DNA of 64,000 nt from assembly GCF_963576545.1 (NCBI RefSeq), contig NC_083656.1, forward strand, positions 3,674,186-3,738,185, given 5' to 3'. Below, piece after piece: positions 21,889 to 32,393 of this stretch. The DNA comes from Limanda limanda (taxonomy: Eukaryota; Chordata; Actinopteri; Pleuronectiformes; Pleuronectidae). The stretch's first letter is position 1, and each line of letters starts with the position of its first letter. The translations under genes and the position numbers were made by a program. A model generated the notes under the pieces. It saw only the letters and a program-made list of their open reading frames with translations. It was not told where the DNA came from and searched no databases.

Positions 21889-23457
21889 ATGAGAATGATC
21901 GCTTGCTGCAGGGCTTTGCTCCTGCTCATCCTGATTCCCGGAGTCTGTCAAGCTGGAAACATCTTGGTGTTACCCTGGGAAGGCAGCCATTGGTTAAACA
22001 TGAATATTCTACTTCAAGCCCTGCACTCAAGAGGACACAATATCACTGTTGTGCATTCAAGCAAAAGCTTTTACATCCCAAACAACTCCTCCCATTACAA
22101 CACTGTCACAGTCCAAGTGGAGAGGGGCGTGGATGAGGAGCTCTTCACAAATTGCTTATCCAAGGCAATACAATTTGAGTTGGATACACTTCACTTGATA
22201 AAGTTTGGAGAAATGATAGGCTGCTTCTCTGAAATTCACAAAGTTGTGGGGGAATTTGTATCAACACTGCTAGATGACCGAGAGTTGATGAGAAACATTG
22301 AGGGCAGCAAGTTTGACCTGGTACTCACTGACCCTGCTGTGGGAGGTGGAGTCATTTTGGCCAAATATCTAAACCTTCCTCTGGTTTTTAATGTTCGCTG
22401 GCTGCTAGTTCTAGATGGTCAACTTGCTCTTGCTCCATCACCCGTATCCTATGTTCCTATGAAAGGATCTGGCAATAATGATAAAATGACCTTTTTTCAG
22501 AGAGTTAAAAATATGATTTTATATCTTATCAATCAAATATTTTACCACTTTGCAGTTCAGGTATACCAGAAGATATGTGACAAATATCTTGGGCCTGAAA
22601 ATGAATTTAAACAGTTGGTGCTTAATGCAGATATTTGGTTGATGAGAACTGACTTTGTGTTTGATTTCCCACGTCCGACTGTGCCTAATGTTATCTACAT
22701 GGGAGGGTTTCACTGTAGCCCTGCAAAACCTTTGCCTCAACACCTAGAGGATTTTGTACAGAGCTCTGGAGAACATGGAGTCATCATCATGTCTCTGGGG
22801 ACTTTTGTGACTGAACTTCCTGCTGACATGACCAACAAGATGGCTGCAGCTTTTGCTAAATTACCTCAGAAAGTCATCTGGAGGCATAAAGGTGACAGAC
22901 CGGCCACTCTGGGCAACAACACTTTACTTGTCGACTGGATGCCACAGAATGACCTCCTAGGACATCCAAAGATTAAACTATTTGTTTCACACGGGGGAAC
23001 AAACGGAGTTCAAGAGGCTATTTATCACGGAGTCCCAGTTGTGGGTCTACCTTTGTACTTTGACCAGAACGACAACCTGCTCCGTCTGAAAGAGAGAGGA
23101 GGAGCTAAGATTCTTACATTAGCCACAGTGGACAAACACAACAACTTCCTAGAAGCAATACAGGAAGTTTTGACTGAGCCCTCCTACAGGCTGAACATGC
23201 AGAGACTCTCCAGGCTGCACAGAGATCAGCCAATGAAACCACTGGACACTGCACTCTTCTGGATAGAGTTTGTCATAAGACACAAAGGTGCAGCTCACCT
23301 GAGAACGGAGTCCTACAAACTGCCCTGGTACTCCTACCACTCTGTAGATGTCATATTGTTCTTGATAACATCTGCACTAGTTATTTTGTTATTATTTGCT
23401 GGAATCTTATGGTCATGCTTCAGATTGTGTATCAAAAGAAAACTCAAATCTGACTGA
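21889..23457 (+). CDS. UDP-glucuronosyltransferase, UGT5-like, intact
   Basis: This 522-residue single-exon reading frame encodes a full-length microsomal UDP-glucuronosyltransferase, which transfers glucuronic acid from UDP-glucuronate to lipophilic acceptors on the ER lumenal side. Residues 1-22 form a signal peptide. EGSHWLNM (about 31-38) holds the likely catalytic His, and DLVLTDPA the supporting Asp. The donor-site signature spans about 335-385, including HGGTNGVQEAIYHGVPVVGL. A C-terminal membrane segment (about 488-510) precedes KRKLKSD, whose Lys at -3 and -5 fit an ER-retrieval signal. The ATG directly follows a tattttag acceptor, so a non-coding exon lies upstream. Single-exon coding is typical of fish UGT5. 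Assignment to UGT5 rather than UGT1/2 is from overall resemblance. Confidence 0.95.
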   Translation: MRMIACCRALLLLILIPGVCQAGNILVLPWEGSHWLNMNILLQALHSRGHNITVVHSSKSFYIPNNSSHYNTVTVQVERGVDEELFTNCLSKAIQFELDTLHLIKFGEMIGCFSEIHKVVGEFVSTLLDDRELMRNIEGSKFDLVLTDPAVGGGVILAKYLNLPLVFNVRWLLVLDGQLALAPSPVSYVPMKGSGNNDKMTFFQRVKNMILYLINQIFYHFAVQVYQKICDKYLGPENEFKQLVLNADIWLMRTDFVFDFPRPTVPNVIYMGGFHCSPAKPLPQHLEDFVQSSGEHGVIIMSLGTFVTELPADMTNKMAAAFAKLPQKVIWRHKGDRPATLGNNTLLVDWMPQNDLLGHPKIKLFVSHGGTNGVQEAIYHGVPVVGLPLYFDQNDNLLRLKERGGAKILTLATVDKHNNFLEAIQEVLTEPSYRLNMQRLSRLHRDQPMKPLDTALFWIEFVIRHKGAAHLRTESYKLPWYSYHSVDVILFLITSALVILLLFAGILWSCFRLCIKRKLKSD

Positions 23458-23586
23458 CAAGGGAGGATATATTTTCAAACTGGTTAAGATGTTTGGATGA
23501 TCAGCTAAACACTGAAGGAGTACTTGTTTTAGTTTTGGACTGTCCTTTGAGTTGACTGTAAATTTCCTTCTTAACAACAGCTAAAC

Positions 23587-23592
23587 AATAAA
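23587..23592 (+). terminator. Poly(A) signal of the first UGT
   Basis: AATAAA 130 bases after the stop codon, in a 3' UTR whose sequence (gtttggatgatcagctaaac, actgtcctttgagtt) is shared with the second UGT. Confidence 0.7.
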
Positions 23593-23599
23593 AGTACCT

Positions 23600-24500
23600 A
23601 TCAGTTTTGACAACCAACTTGCTGAGTGAAGTCTAATTACTTTGTATTAGGCAGAGTCATCTAATCTTATGCAGTGTCATTTTAAAATTTAACTTTGACT
23701 ATAAACAAAATAAACCTGTTAATGCTTTTCGGTCATTTACAGTGAGTAAAATATTAGATATAAAAAGTGTCACTTTTTAGAAGACTCTACAACAAACACA
23801 CAGAGATATTATAGATCACAAACACACTATCAGGTCATGCCACCAACACATTGTCCCACAATGAAATAAGCAAACTGTTATGTTTGACATATGAATTTAA
23901 TCTGACCATTTTTTAAAGTTTCTTGTTTACAGTAATTTGTTTCTGTAACAGATATTTGCTTAACAGCTAATCACCATGAACAACCTTTCCTCCATAATTT
24001 ATTGTATCACCTGGGCGTGCCAGATCATAAAATTGCAGTGGTAAAGTCCTTCCAGGTGGGCTGGAGCACATTATCTGTTCTCTGGCAAAGGAGGAAGACT
24101 GAAACATCTTCACACCGGCTACTAATAAAGGTAGAATCAACATGTTTAAAACTTTAGCTAACAGTAATAGCTGACGTTGTAGCTGTTTTGCAATCAAAAA
24201 GTGTGTATTCACAGAAGTACATTTTTTATTGTCAGCAAAAACAAATGGTTTTTATTCTCTCTGGTACAGTTGCAATTGCTTGAATACGGACAAAATTAAG
24301 TTATAATATATACCATGCTGCATTGAGTATTGAAAATTATTAAAAACAAAAGTACTAAATAGACTTAATTTGTGTAAAAGGCAGTTTCTATTTAAGAATT
24401 AGTGATACCAACTTTCCCTTTGATGATAACATTACTTGTATTGAAAAGTATGTGTTTGATAAGATATAATTTAAGTCACCGTTTGCTTTTCCCCCCCGAT
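23600..24500. other. UGT intergenic region
   Basis: AT-rich spacer between the two UGT frames with no further gene. It must contain the promoter and 5' leader exon of the second UGT, but no clear TATA box or donor can be singled out. The second ATG sits seven bases after a gattcag acceptor. Confidence 0.5.
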
Positions 24501-24511
24501 TCAGAATAAAG

Positions 24512-26051
24512 ATGGGTTATCCCTGGGTTGTGACCACTCTCTGGTTGATCTATGCACCTTTGGTTTATGGTGGCAAAGTGCTTGTTGTTCCAGTGGACGG
24601 GAGCCACTGGGTGAACATGAATGTCATTGTAGAGGAACTATACTCAAGGGGGCACCAGGTTTCTGTTCTGCGATCAATCGACAGCTGGTATATCAAGGAA
24701 ACATCCCAATTCTATACTTCCGTCACACTTGATGCTGAGTCCGGATTTGATGAAGATTTTTTAACAAAGTTTGTGGCCCAACTCCTGAATATCCAGAGGG
24801 AAGGGAAGTCTGCCTGGACACGTTTTAAATTGGAAATGGAACTAATGCAAAAGGGTTCTGAGATGAATCAAAAAATGTGCAAAATGCTTGAGGTGCTTTT
24901 TGAAAACAAAGATCTAATACAGTCACTGCAGGATGCCAAATATGACCTTGTCCTCGCAGACCCTTTTAGCCCATTGGGTGTTATACTTGCTCACTACCTC
25001 AGGTTGCCAATTGTTTTTAATGTCAGATGGACCGGTCAAGGTGAAGGCCATTTTTCAATTGCACCTTCTCCTCTGTCTTATATTCCAATGCCAGGGTCTG
25101 AGCTATCAGATAAAATGAGCTTTCCTGAGAGAGTTCTTAACGTCATGATTTTTGGCTTCGCAGAATTCCAAATAGCACATTATGTGTCACCAATTTATGA
25201 TCCCTTTATTAAAAAATATTTAGGTCTGGATGCAGATTTTCTTTCACTGTTTCAAGCAGCCGACCTGTGGCTGATGAGAGTGGACTTTGTGTTTGAGTTC
25301 CCTCGACCCACCATGCCTAATGTTGTCTACATGGGAGGGTTCCAGTGTAAACCTGCAAAACCTTTGCCTCAACACCTGGAGGATTTTGTCCAGAGCTCTG
25401 GAGAACATGGAGTCATCATCATGTCTCTGGGGACTTTTATTAGCACACTTCCGCAGGACTTAGCTGATGAGATCGCTACAGCTTTTGCTAAATTACCTCA
25501 GAAAGTCATCTGGAGGTACAAAGGGGACAGACCGGCCACTCTGGGCAACAACACTTTACTGGTCGACTGGATGCCACAGAATGACCTCCTGGGACATCCA
25601 AAGATTAAACTATTTGTGGCTCATGGGGGAACAAACGGAGTTCAAGAGGCTATTTATCACGGAGTTCCTATACTAGGACTTCCACTGATTTTTGACCAAC
25701 ATGATAATCTATTCAGAATTAAAGTCAGAGGAGCAGGAAAGATAATTGATTTTTTTACTATGAATGAAGACATCTTCTTTCAGGGAATTCAGGAAGTCTT
25801 GACTGAGTCCTCCTATGGGCTGAACAATGAAACCACTGGACACTGCCCTCTTCTGGATAGAGTTTGTCATGAGACACAAAGGTGCAGCTCACCTGAGAAC
25901 GGAGTCCTACAGACTGCCCTGGTACTCCTACCACTCTGTAGATGTCATATTGTTCTTGATAACAGTTGCACTAGTTATTTTGTTATCATTTGCTGGAATC
26001 GTTTGGTCATGCTTCAGATTGTGTATCAAAAGAAAACTCAAATCTGACTAA
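24512..26051 (+). pseudogene. Second UGT5-like gene, frameshifted by a 35-bp deletion
   Basis: The frame opens MGYPWVVTTLWLIYAPLVYG (signal peptide) followed by DGSHWVNMN with the likely catalytic His. It is collinear with the first UGT through AHGGTNGVQEAIYHGVP. After LTESSYGLN, 35 bases are missing relative to 23190-23224. The frame then shifts, and translation ends at 26045 with unrelated residues (511 codons in all). The proper tail ([10 protein letters not shown] through KRKLKSD) is still readable in another frame at 25827-26051. The predicted product lacks the membrane anchor and ER-retrieval tail but keeps both sugar-transfer lobes. It could be a recent pseudogene, an assembly error, or a soluble form. 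Confidence 0.85.
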
Positions 26052-26257
26052 CAAGGAAGGATTTTTCAGATGTTACAGTTAGTCTGAATGATCAGTTGAA
26101 CACTGAAAGAGCAGGTGTTTCGTGTTGGACTGTCCTTTGGGTTAACTGTACATTTCATCACATTAATCATTGTCTATGGACAAAATAAAATAAAATGAGT
26201 TTTGACTATCAACTTGTTAAGTGAAGTCTGTTTGATTAAAATGTTGTATTATAGCGT

Positions 26258-27462
26258 CAACATTTATTTTTGCCTGTAAACAAAAGGGCACATTACCAAT
26301 CAGCAGTTTATTTCTGCAGATATTCAGACTGCAGTGGTTTTCCTACCACACTGTAGATGTGATGCTACTGTGACTTGAACTTGTGCTGATGATGCACTTT
26401 TGTGGCCTTAATGAGGTGTTCAAGCTTTAAATGTTGTCTGAGAACAGAAGGTAAAGGCAGTTTGAAAAAATCATTGGGTTGGTTTGATTCTAGTTGAACA
26501 ACAAATCTAAATAATTCAGTGCTTGATAATTATTATATTCACAAGAGGAAACACATCCTGTATGTTGAATGATGAATAAAGTCATCTCACTATATTCTTA
26601 CAATATTGTTATTTCACGTACTTAGTACTCTGTGTATACAATCATGTTATATGCTTGATGTGTGTGTTCTTTTAAAGACTAGCTAGTGCATTATTTAAAA
26701 AAAATATACATGCTGATTTAATTTGAATATGAAAGCTGATTTCTGTAACTTCAGCTCCACACAAAGATAACTTTAACATTTGGTAGAGGGAGGAACATAC
26801 TGTACATTTCATTGCTGCTTTAGCTGGAAGTAAATAAAACATTGTTTAAATTTTAAACTGCTTACTCATCTGCTTTGTACCTCTATAAACTGTTGGTCCT
26901 CTTTAAGTGGAATAAAGGAATGTACCTCTGCATGTGTAAACCCTTTTTACATATTCGCTCTCGCTGTGGCACAGTATTGTTAGATTTCTAACAATAGTAA
27001 GAAAGTTATCTAAAAGAAATTGATCTTGTGGTTAAACTGCCTTTGACCCCCCTGTTCTAGGAACCCAGCTGACTAAGGAGCAGCCTTATCAGACATCACA
27101 CATTTTCCTCTGGGACACAGAACGGTTGCAGCCTTCATATCATACCAATACAGAACATAAGTTCCAGACACAGAACAAAAGATTCACCCACCTCTTGTTT
27201 GTGGTCAGGTTCGCTAAATACGCACAGAGACTTCACTTTTGCATCTCATTCAGGATCCACCCTGCCTGTGTGATCCTTTCTGAAGAAAGCTTTGCAATTA
27301 CACTTTCAAAGACAGCTTGTCTTAGAACTGCGTTTATTGACCAACTCCACCACAATGGATAAATTCTTTCCCCGGTGTTGCAACATATTGAGGACTAAAG
27401 TTCTTACATTATCTAAGCCATAGGCTTGAATTGATTTAAACATCCAACTTCATATAAAAATA
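26258..27462 (+). repeat. Direct repeat flanking the UGT pair, right copy
   Basis: It matches 18858-19834 with a 250-base extra segment at about 26935-27187. It probably marks a downstream unit boundary of a UGT array that has lost or never had a third gene here. Confidence 0.85.
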
Positions 27463-27509
27463 AAAACCATATGTTCTCCGGACTGGATGAGAAGAGAGAA
27501 CAACTTTAA

Positions 27510-28665
27510 ATACAATGGAAATTGAAGTTGATCCGATGAAAACCCTGGTACAAGTGTATCAAAGAAAAATGTGGAATATGGCCAAAATGGCCACTAAATA
27601 CAAAATATCAGGCTTCCTGATTTGTTTTTACAATTGCACCCAGAGACTTTTTTGTTTGTTTGGTCATGATACACCTGTATATTGATTTTTGTGAAGATAG
27701 GTCAATGGGAACACCTTCCGGGGGTCTCGGGGGGTCTCGGGGGGCACCGTTGAGCCATTTTGCGACGCCCATTGAAAATTCCTTCAGAATACGTACATTT
27801 TCACCACTTTCTAACTTTCTGCAAATTTTGGTAAGAAGTTGAGCATGTTAAAGCCCTCAAAAAGCCAATTCATTTGCCTGAATAATAATAATAATAATAA
27901 GTAAATTTTCACCACTTTCTAACGTTCTGCAAATTTTGGTTAGAAGTTGAGCACGTTAAAGCCCTCAAAAAGCCAATTCATTTGCCTGAATAATAATAAT
28001 AATAACTAAAATTTTTAGGGCTGCAAAGCAGCACTGAGTGGGCCCGAGCACATCCACTTTGAAGCGTTGCATGCTTTTTGTCTGAAAAAACAAAAATAAC
28101 CAGTTCTGAGAGAGAAAGAGACGTGACCTTTGCAAGACATAAAGTTTCCTTTGATCTAGGAAGACTGAAATCAAAGGATTCATGGTCCATGTATGTCCGC
28201 GTTACAGAACATCGTGTTTTAATGGCGTGTAATCAAATTTTGACGCCACGCCACGGTCACACCGTGTGATTAAAAAAAAATCTGTCAGTCAGTTTTTATC
28301 TCCATCTTGTTGTGATGACACTCATCTCAATTTGAAGTTGATCCGATGAAAACCCTGGTACAAGTGTATCAAAGAAAAAATGTGGAATATGGCCAAAATG
28401 GCCACTAAATACAAAATATCAGGCTTCCTGTTTTGTTTTTACAATTGCACCCAGAGACTTTTTTGTTTGTTTGGTCATGATACACCTGTATATCGATTTT
28501 TGTGAAGATAGGTCAATGGGAACACCTTCCGGGGGTCTCGATCAAATGATCTTGAATGTTTCGTATAGCACTAAATAGTATTTTGACTGCTGCTGTGAAA
28601 TCTGAATTGCAATAGGGTCTCACCAGACACCTTTGATGTCTGTGCTCGGGCCCTAATAACTCAAA
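27510..28665. repeat. Dispersed GGGCCCGAGCAC-type repeats with PLE fragment
   Basis: Two or more partial copies of the family seen at 14150-16935. At 28545-28612 a 68-base stretch is a copy of part of the PLE RT region (30548-30615). It is followed by caatagggtctcaccagaca and ctcgggccctaata, another common end of this repeat family. Confidence 0.75.
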
Positions 28666-28696
28666 GAAACAAACTGATAATAAAATCAAAAACAGA

Positions 28697-28735
28697 AAAC
28701 ACGTTTCGACCCTCTTGGGCCTTCTTCAGGTCTTG
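28697..28735 (-). ncRNA. Possible hammerhead-ribozyme-like motif of the PLE
   Basis: On the minus strand the order is CUGAAGA, a 5-bp hairpin (GGCCC, loop AAGA, GGGUC), then GAAAC and GUGU. This follows the hammerhead core CUGANGA, stem II, GAAA, short stem III, UH. A rough stem I could pair AACA-AGA with UCUGUU. There is one extra A before stem II, which may make it inactive. Hammerhead ribozymes with very short stem III are known in Penelope-like elements. This is pattern recognition only. Confidence 0.4.
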
Positions 28736-28899
28736 TTAGGCATGTGAAAAAGCAAAATATTTCTATCTGAGCTGTGAGGTCCTTCCACTACAACGTTCAG
28801 AGCAGGAGTGAGTGAGGAGACTGAGGGCTCCTCTATTTATAGGCTGCCTCTCACAGACTCCTCCCCCTTGTCTATTCCGCTGTGATCCTTTAATTCTAT

Positions 28900-29940
28900 A
28901 ACTGTGAGTAAAAATAAACGTATTTATATATATTATTATTCATGATACCGTGTTTCTATGAATACATTATATTTTATTGGACTTAAGTGATATATTTATT
29001 TATATTCTATTTAAAATAAAATTGTGACTTGTGACTTTAAACGGCTCTCGTATCAATAAACTGTGATTGTTTTAACTCGCATATCAAATTACATGTTATT
29101 AATTTGAGTTGTCGACATCCATGTATTGTTTTTGTAATAAATCATGTTATAACAACTTTTTGACATCTACAAATTGTCTTTATTTTTATAACTGAACTGT
29201 GACTTGTGATTTTAATCGAATTTCAAACAGACAAACTGATTGTTTTTTAATTACATATCAAATTACATATTATTTATTTCCTTATTGTTTATTTGAGAGT
29301 TCTACATCCATGTAATCTTTTTGTGATCCATCATGTTGTTGAATTGTCTTTTGTCAGTTGTCTCTATGATTTGTGAGTTTCTTTCTTGTTCTTGTGAGTA
29401 AATCAATATATATATATGTGTGTGTATTTATTCTTTTTGATTAGTGTAATTTGGAGAATATGTTGTACAGAATATCTAGACTTAGAATAACACTGTTGTT
29501 CTCAAGTTAGAACGGTTTAGGCAAGGGTCCATAGTGGTTAGGGTTAAGGCAAGAGTCTAAGGTTAGGTTTAGGAAGAGAGAATGTGTGAGTTAGGTTGAG
29601 GCAATAGTAGAGTAGGTTTAGGCTCGAGTAGAAAATTAGGATTAGGGCCCTAGTCCATGTCCAGGATTCTAAACCCACTGTACACTCTATGAATTGGGTC
29701 TCCTGGGTGCTGAATATTATCGTCATTCTAATTAAATGCCCCATGTTGTTTAGGAGTCATGAAATATTCACGAAATTGTTGAATTTATTTTAACATTCAG
29801 GCCAATTGGTTCTTTCGTGTTTAGGAGGAAGATCCATCTTCTCTCCATTTTCTTTCATTTTATATTGGTCCAACATGTTGACAGTCAACACATTTGACAT
29901 GGGTTTCTCAAAAAAAGTCATGAAAAATTGTTGTATTTAT
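28900..29940. other. AT-rich sequence, probable PLE 3' region and spacer
   Basis: Very AT-rich with several similar short motifs (tgacttgtgactttaa near 29024, tgacttgtgattttaa near 29200; catccatgta near 29118 and 29308), suggesting an internal old duplication. No coding sequence. Confidence 0.4.
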
Positions 29941-29948
29941 TTTAATAT

Positions 29949-31313
29949 TCAATCCAATTGGTTCTTCCATCTTCTCTCCATTTTCTTTCGTTCTATATCG
30001 GTCCAAGACAAATTGTATTGGAGGCCTGCTCCTCTAAGTGATTGTGGTCCATGTAATATAAAGTGTTTGACGAGAGGAATATTTGTGTTTTTCTTGTGTC
30101 TCAATTTATACCTGTGTTGTACCATCCTTGTGGCTATGGAATTTTTTGTTTCTCCTACATACTGTTTTCCACATTTTTCACAGAATATCATGTACACACA
30201 ATTAGACGTCTGTGGTGTGAAATGCAGTGAAATTATGAAATTGATCTTGGTGTGTGTGTTTCTAACGAATTTAAGTTTACAAAACACTTGTAATAACATA
30301 TTGTTTTACTTGTGATGCAGTAGTGTGAGTGTTGCCTTAACTAGCAGGTCTTTTAAATTTGTATTCCTCCTGTAAACCGAAATTACTTGGAATCTGTCCA
30401 GTAATCCTGGATCTTTTATCATTGTTTGAAAATTGTTCTTAAGTTTGTTGTTAATTACTCCACTCATAGCAGAGAATGTTGTAATAAGAGGAATCATTTC
30501 TCTATTTGTGGTTTTTGTTCTTTATAGTTTTATAAACACAGTGTCTTAAAAATGATCTTGAATGTTTCGTATAGCACTAAACAGTATTTTGACTGCTGCT
30601 GTGAAATCTGAATTGCGTGTACAATATTCGTGTGTTCAATATATTAACAAATTCATCAAACTCCTCCTTAGAGTGGTGCCAAAGCCCCCAAATGTCATCT
30701 AAATATCTAAAAGTCGCCTTTTGGGGCATTTTGCCAGGGCTTTTTCTTTCCAATCTGCAATGAAAATATTGGCACAGGCGGATGCAAATTTTTTGCCCAT
30801 CGCCCTGATCCGGCCTTTTGATGTTAGGATATTTTTTCATTATGTTTTTCACAGCCAATAGTCCCGCTTTGGTATCAATATTGGTCTATAAGCTGTCTAT
30901 ATCCATGGTGAAGAATAATGAATTTGGAAGGATTTGTAGGTTTTTAACAATGTCTGTAAAGTGATATCTTTAATATATGATGGGTGTTTTAGTGACAATG
31001 GATTGAGATAATAATCGATAACTTCTGCTGTTTGGTACGTTTCACTTCCACAGTCAGATACAATAGTCCTGCCTGGAGGCACTTCTAGTGGTACAGTCCA
31101 TTCTTCTGGATCCTTATGAATTTTTGGGAGCATATAAAATCTCCTAGCCCTCCGTTGGCTCTCCCCTTTTAAATATTGTTTTGGTGTATTTATATATTTA
31201 TTCTTGTGTAAATCATTTAAAACGCTGTGAACGACAGGTATGGTTTTTAAATATATGAGTTCGTTAAGCTTTTTGTAATATTTAGTATTCTCTAATAGCC
31301 TATGGGCCTCCAT
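29949..31313 (-). pseudogene. Penelope-like element: RT and GIY-YIG endonuclease, decayed
   Basis: Read on the minus strand, 31313-30897 gives an RT N-terminal part with RRARRFYMLPKIHKDPEEW and PPGRTIVSDCGSETY. A TAG (30886-30888) interrupts the MDIDSL-TNIDT motif. 30858-30577 has the catalytic FRYLDDIWGLW. After further breaks, 30299-29949 encodes a GIY-YIG-like endonuclease with VYMIFCEKCGKQYVGETKNS. RT followed by GIY-YIG endonuclease is the defining order of Penelope-like retroelements. Several frame breaks make it inactive. Confidence 0.85.
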
Positions 31314-31364
31314 AACATATTGATCCCTTCCTAATATTACAACAACACTCCCCCTTGTCTTTCT

Positions 31365-31640
31365 CGTTTGGAGCTTTGTCAGGGCCTAGACATAATCATA
31401 TTCTCACCAAAGTTTGCAGGAAATTCAAAACCCTAAAAATATTTTGAAATGGGCGTCGCAAAATGGCTCAACAGCGGCATCTAAGGAAAAGCCCCTCAGT
31501 TAGCTTTCACCGATCTTCACTAAAATCGGGACACATGTGTATCATGACCAGACGCACAAAAAAGTTCAGGTGCGTTGTGAAAATCACAACAGGAAGCATT
31601 TTGATTTAGTGGCCATTTTGGTCTAATTACACCTAATTTT
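31365..31640. repeat. Old copy of the dispersed repeat family
   Basis: It contains aatgggcgtcgcaaaatggc and cgatcttcactaaaatcggg, in the orientation opposite to the copies at 14150-16935, and is clearly more diverged. Confidence 0.7.
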
Positions 31641-31649
31641 TAAGCAAAT

Positions 31650-32300
31650 AATTAAAAATGTAATAATTAAAGCAAACTAACAAATAATTATTTGCTTAAT
31701 GAATCCTTTGAAGTGTTGTTTTATATAAAGGCTTTATATAATAGAACACGTGTTAGATTCCTTTGATGTCTTATATGCAAAAGGTGAGAGATTTATGCGA
31801 TCTGAAGAGAGAAAAGAGTGTTTTTGACCTGAACAGATCTATTGTCTGTATTCAGTGATAGGGATAGCACCACCTACTGCCAAAAGGAGGTAAGCTTGGA
31901 CTGTAATGCGTGATTAGTGGGCGTGGTCCAGCCTGTATTGCCTGAGATTTGATTATTCATTATCGGCTTCTTCAGTCAGGAATCATCGTTACCAAGTGTC
32001 TCTGCACATCACGTCTTTGTGTGAAAGATCAGTGGCCATTAAACCCAATCAAAACACTGGATTAACAGCCCATTATCCCACTATCAAGTCTGCCCATGAA
32101 AACATGTAAGAGCCAACAATGATCAGATTCCTCGCAACTTCCCTGATCGATCAATCAAACGGATTGACCGATCCAGATTAAATGGACAACATTAGTAGTT
32201 GCTCACTCTTGCTACATGCATCACTCAGGGAAATGATGTTCGGTTAAAAGGGATCTGAATGTTTTCTCCTTTAGTCAGATTTTGTTTCTCTCCTTGTTGT
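31650..32300. other. No gene recognised upstream of NSF copy D
   Basis: No exon or clear promoter motif can be supported. If the exon at 32312 is internal, as its acceptor suggests, the true 5' end of the transcript lies farther upstream, possibly beyond the transposons. Confidence 0.4.
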
Positions 32301-32311
32301 TAATGTTTCAG

Positions 32312-32393
32312 GAACATTGACAGAGTGGACGACCTGATGCAGGACAACACGGAGCAGCAGAAGCTGGCCAAGGAAACAAAGATGAGCAGCCGC
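32312..32393 (+). CDS. Chimeric first NSF exon with CHMP4-like leader
   Basis: The exon has a strong acceptor (ttgttaatgtttcag) and a gtgagt donor. Its last 12 bases encode MSSR, matching the position and phase of the four-residue first coding exon of NSF (MAGR, then the [10 protein letters not shown] exon). Upstream, in the same frame and without a stop, it reads NIDRVDDLMQDNTEQQKLAK. This resembles the CHMP4/Snf7 ESCRT-III segment NIDKVDELMQDIADQQELAE. The first base of the exon would complete a Glu codon, as in CHMP4. It is either an in-frame exon fusion or a CHMP4 exon remnant serving as 5' UTR. An ATG also lies at 32337. Confidence 0.65.

Noticed and set aside
29806..30315. Plus-strand 169-codon frame
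   Set aside because: It is the antisense of the PLE endonuclease, which reads with recognisable motifs on the minus strand.
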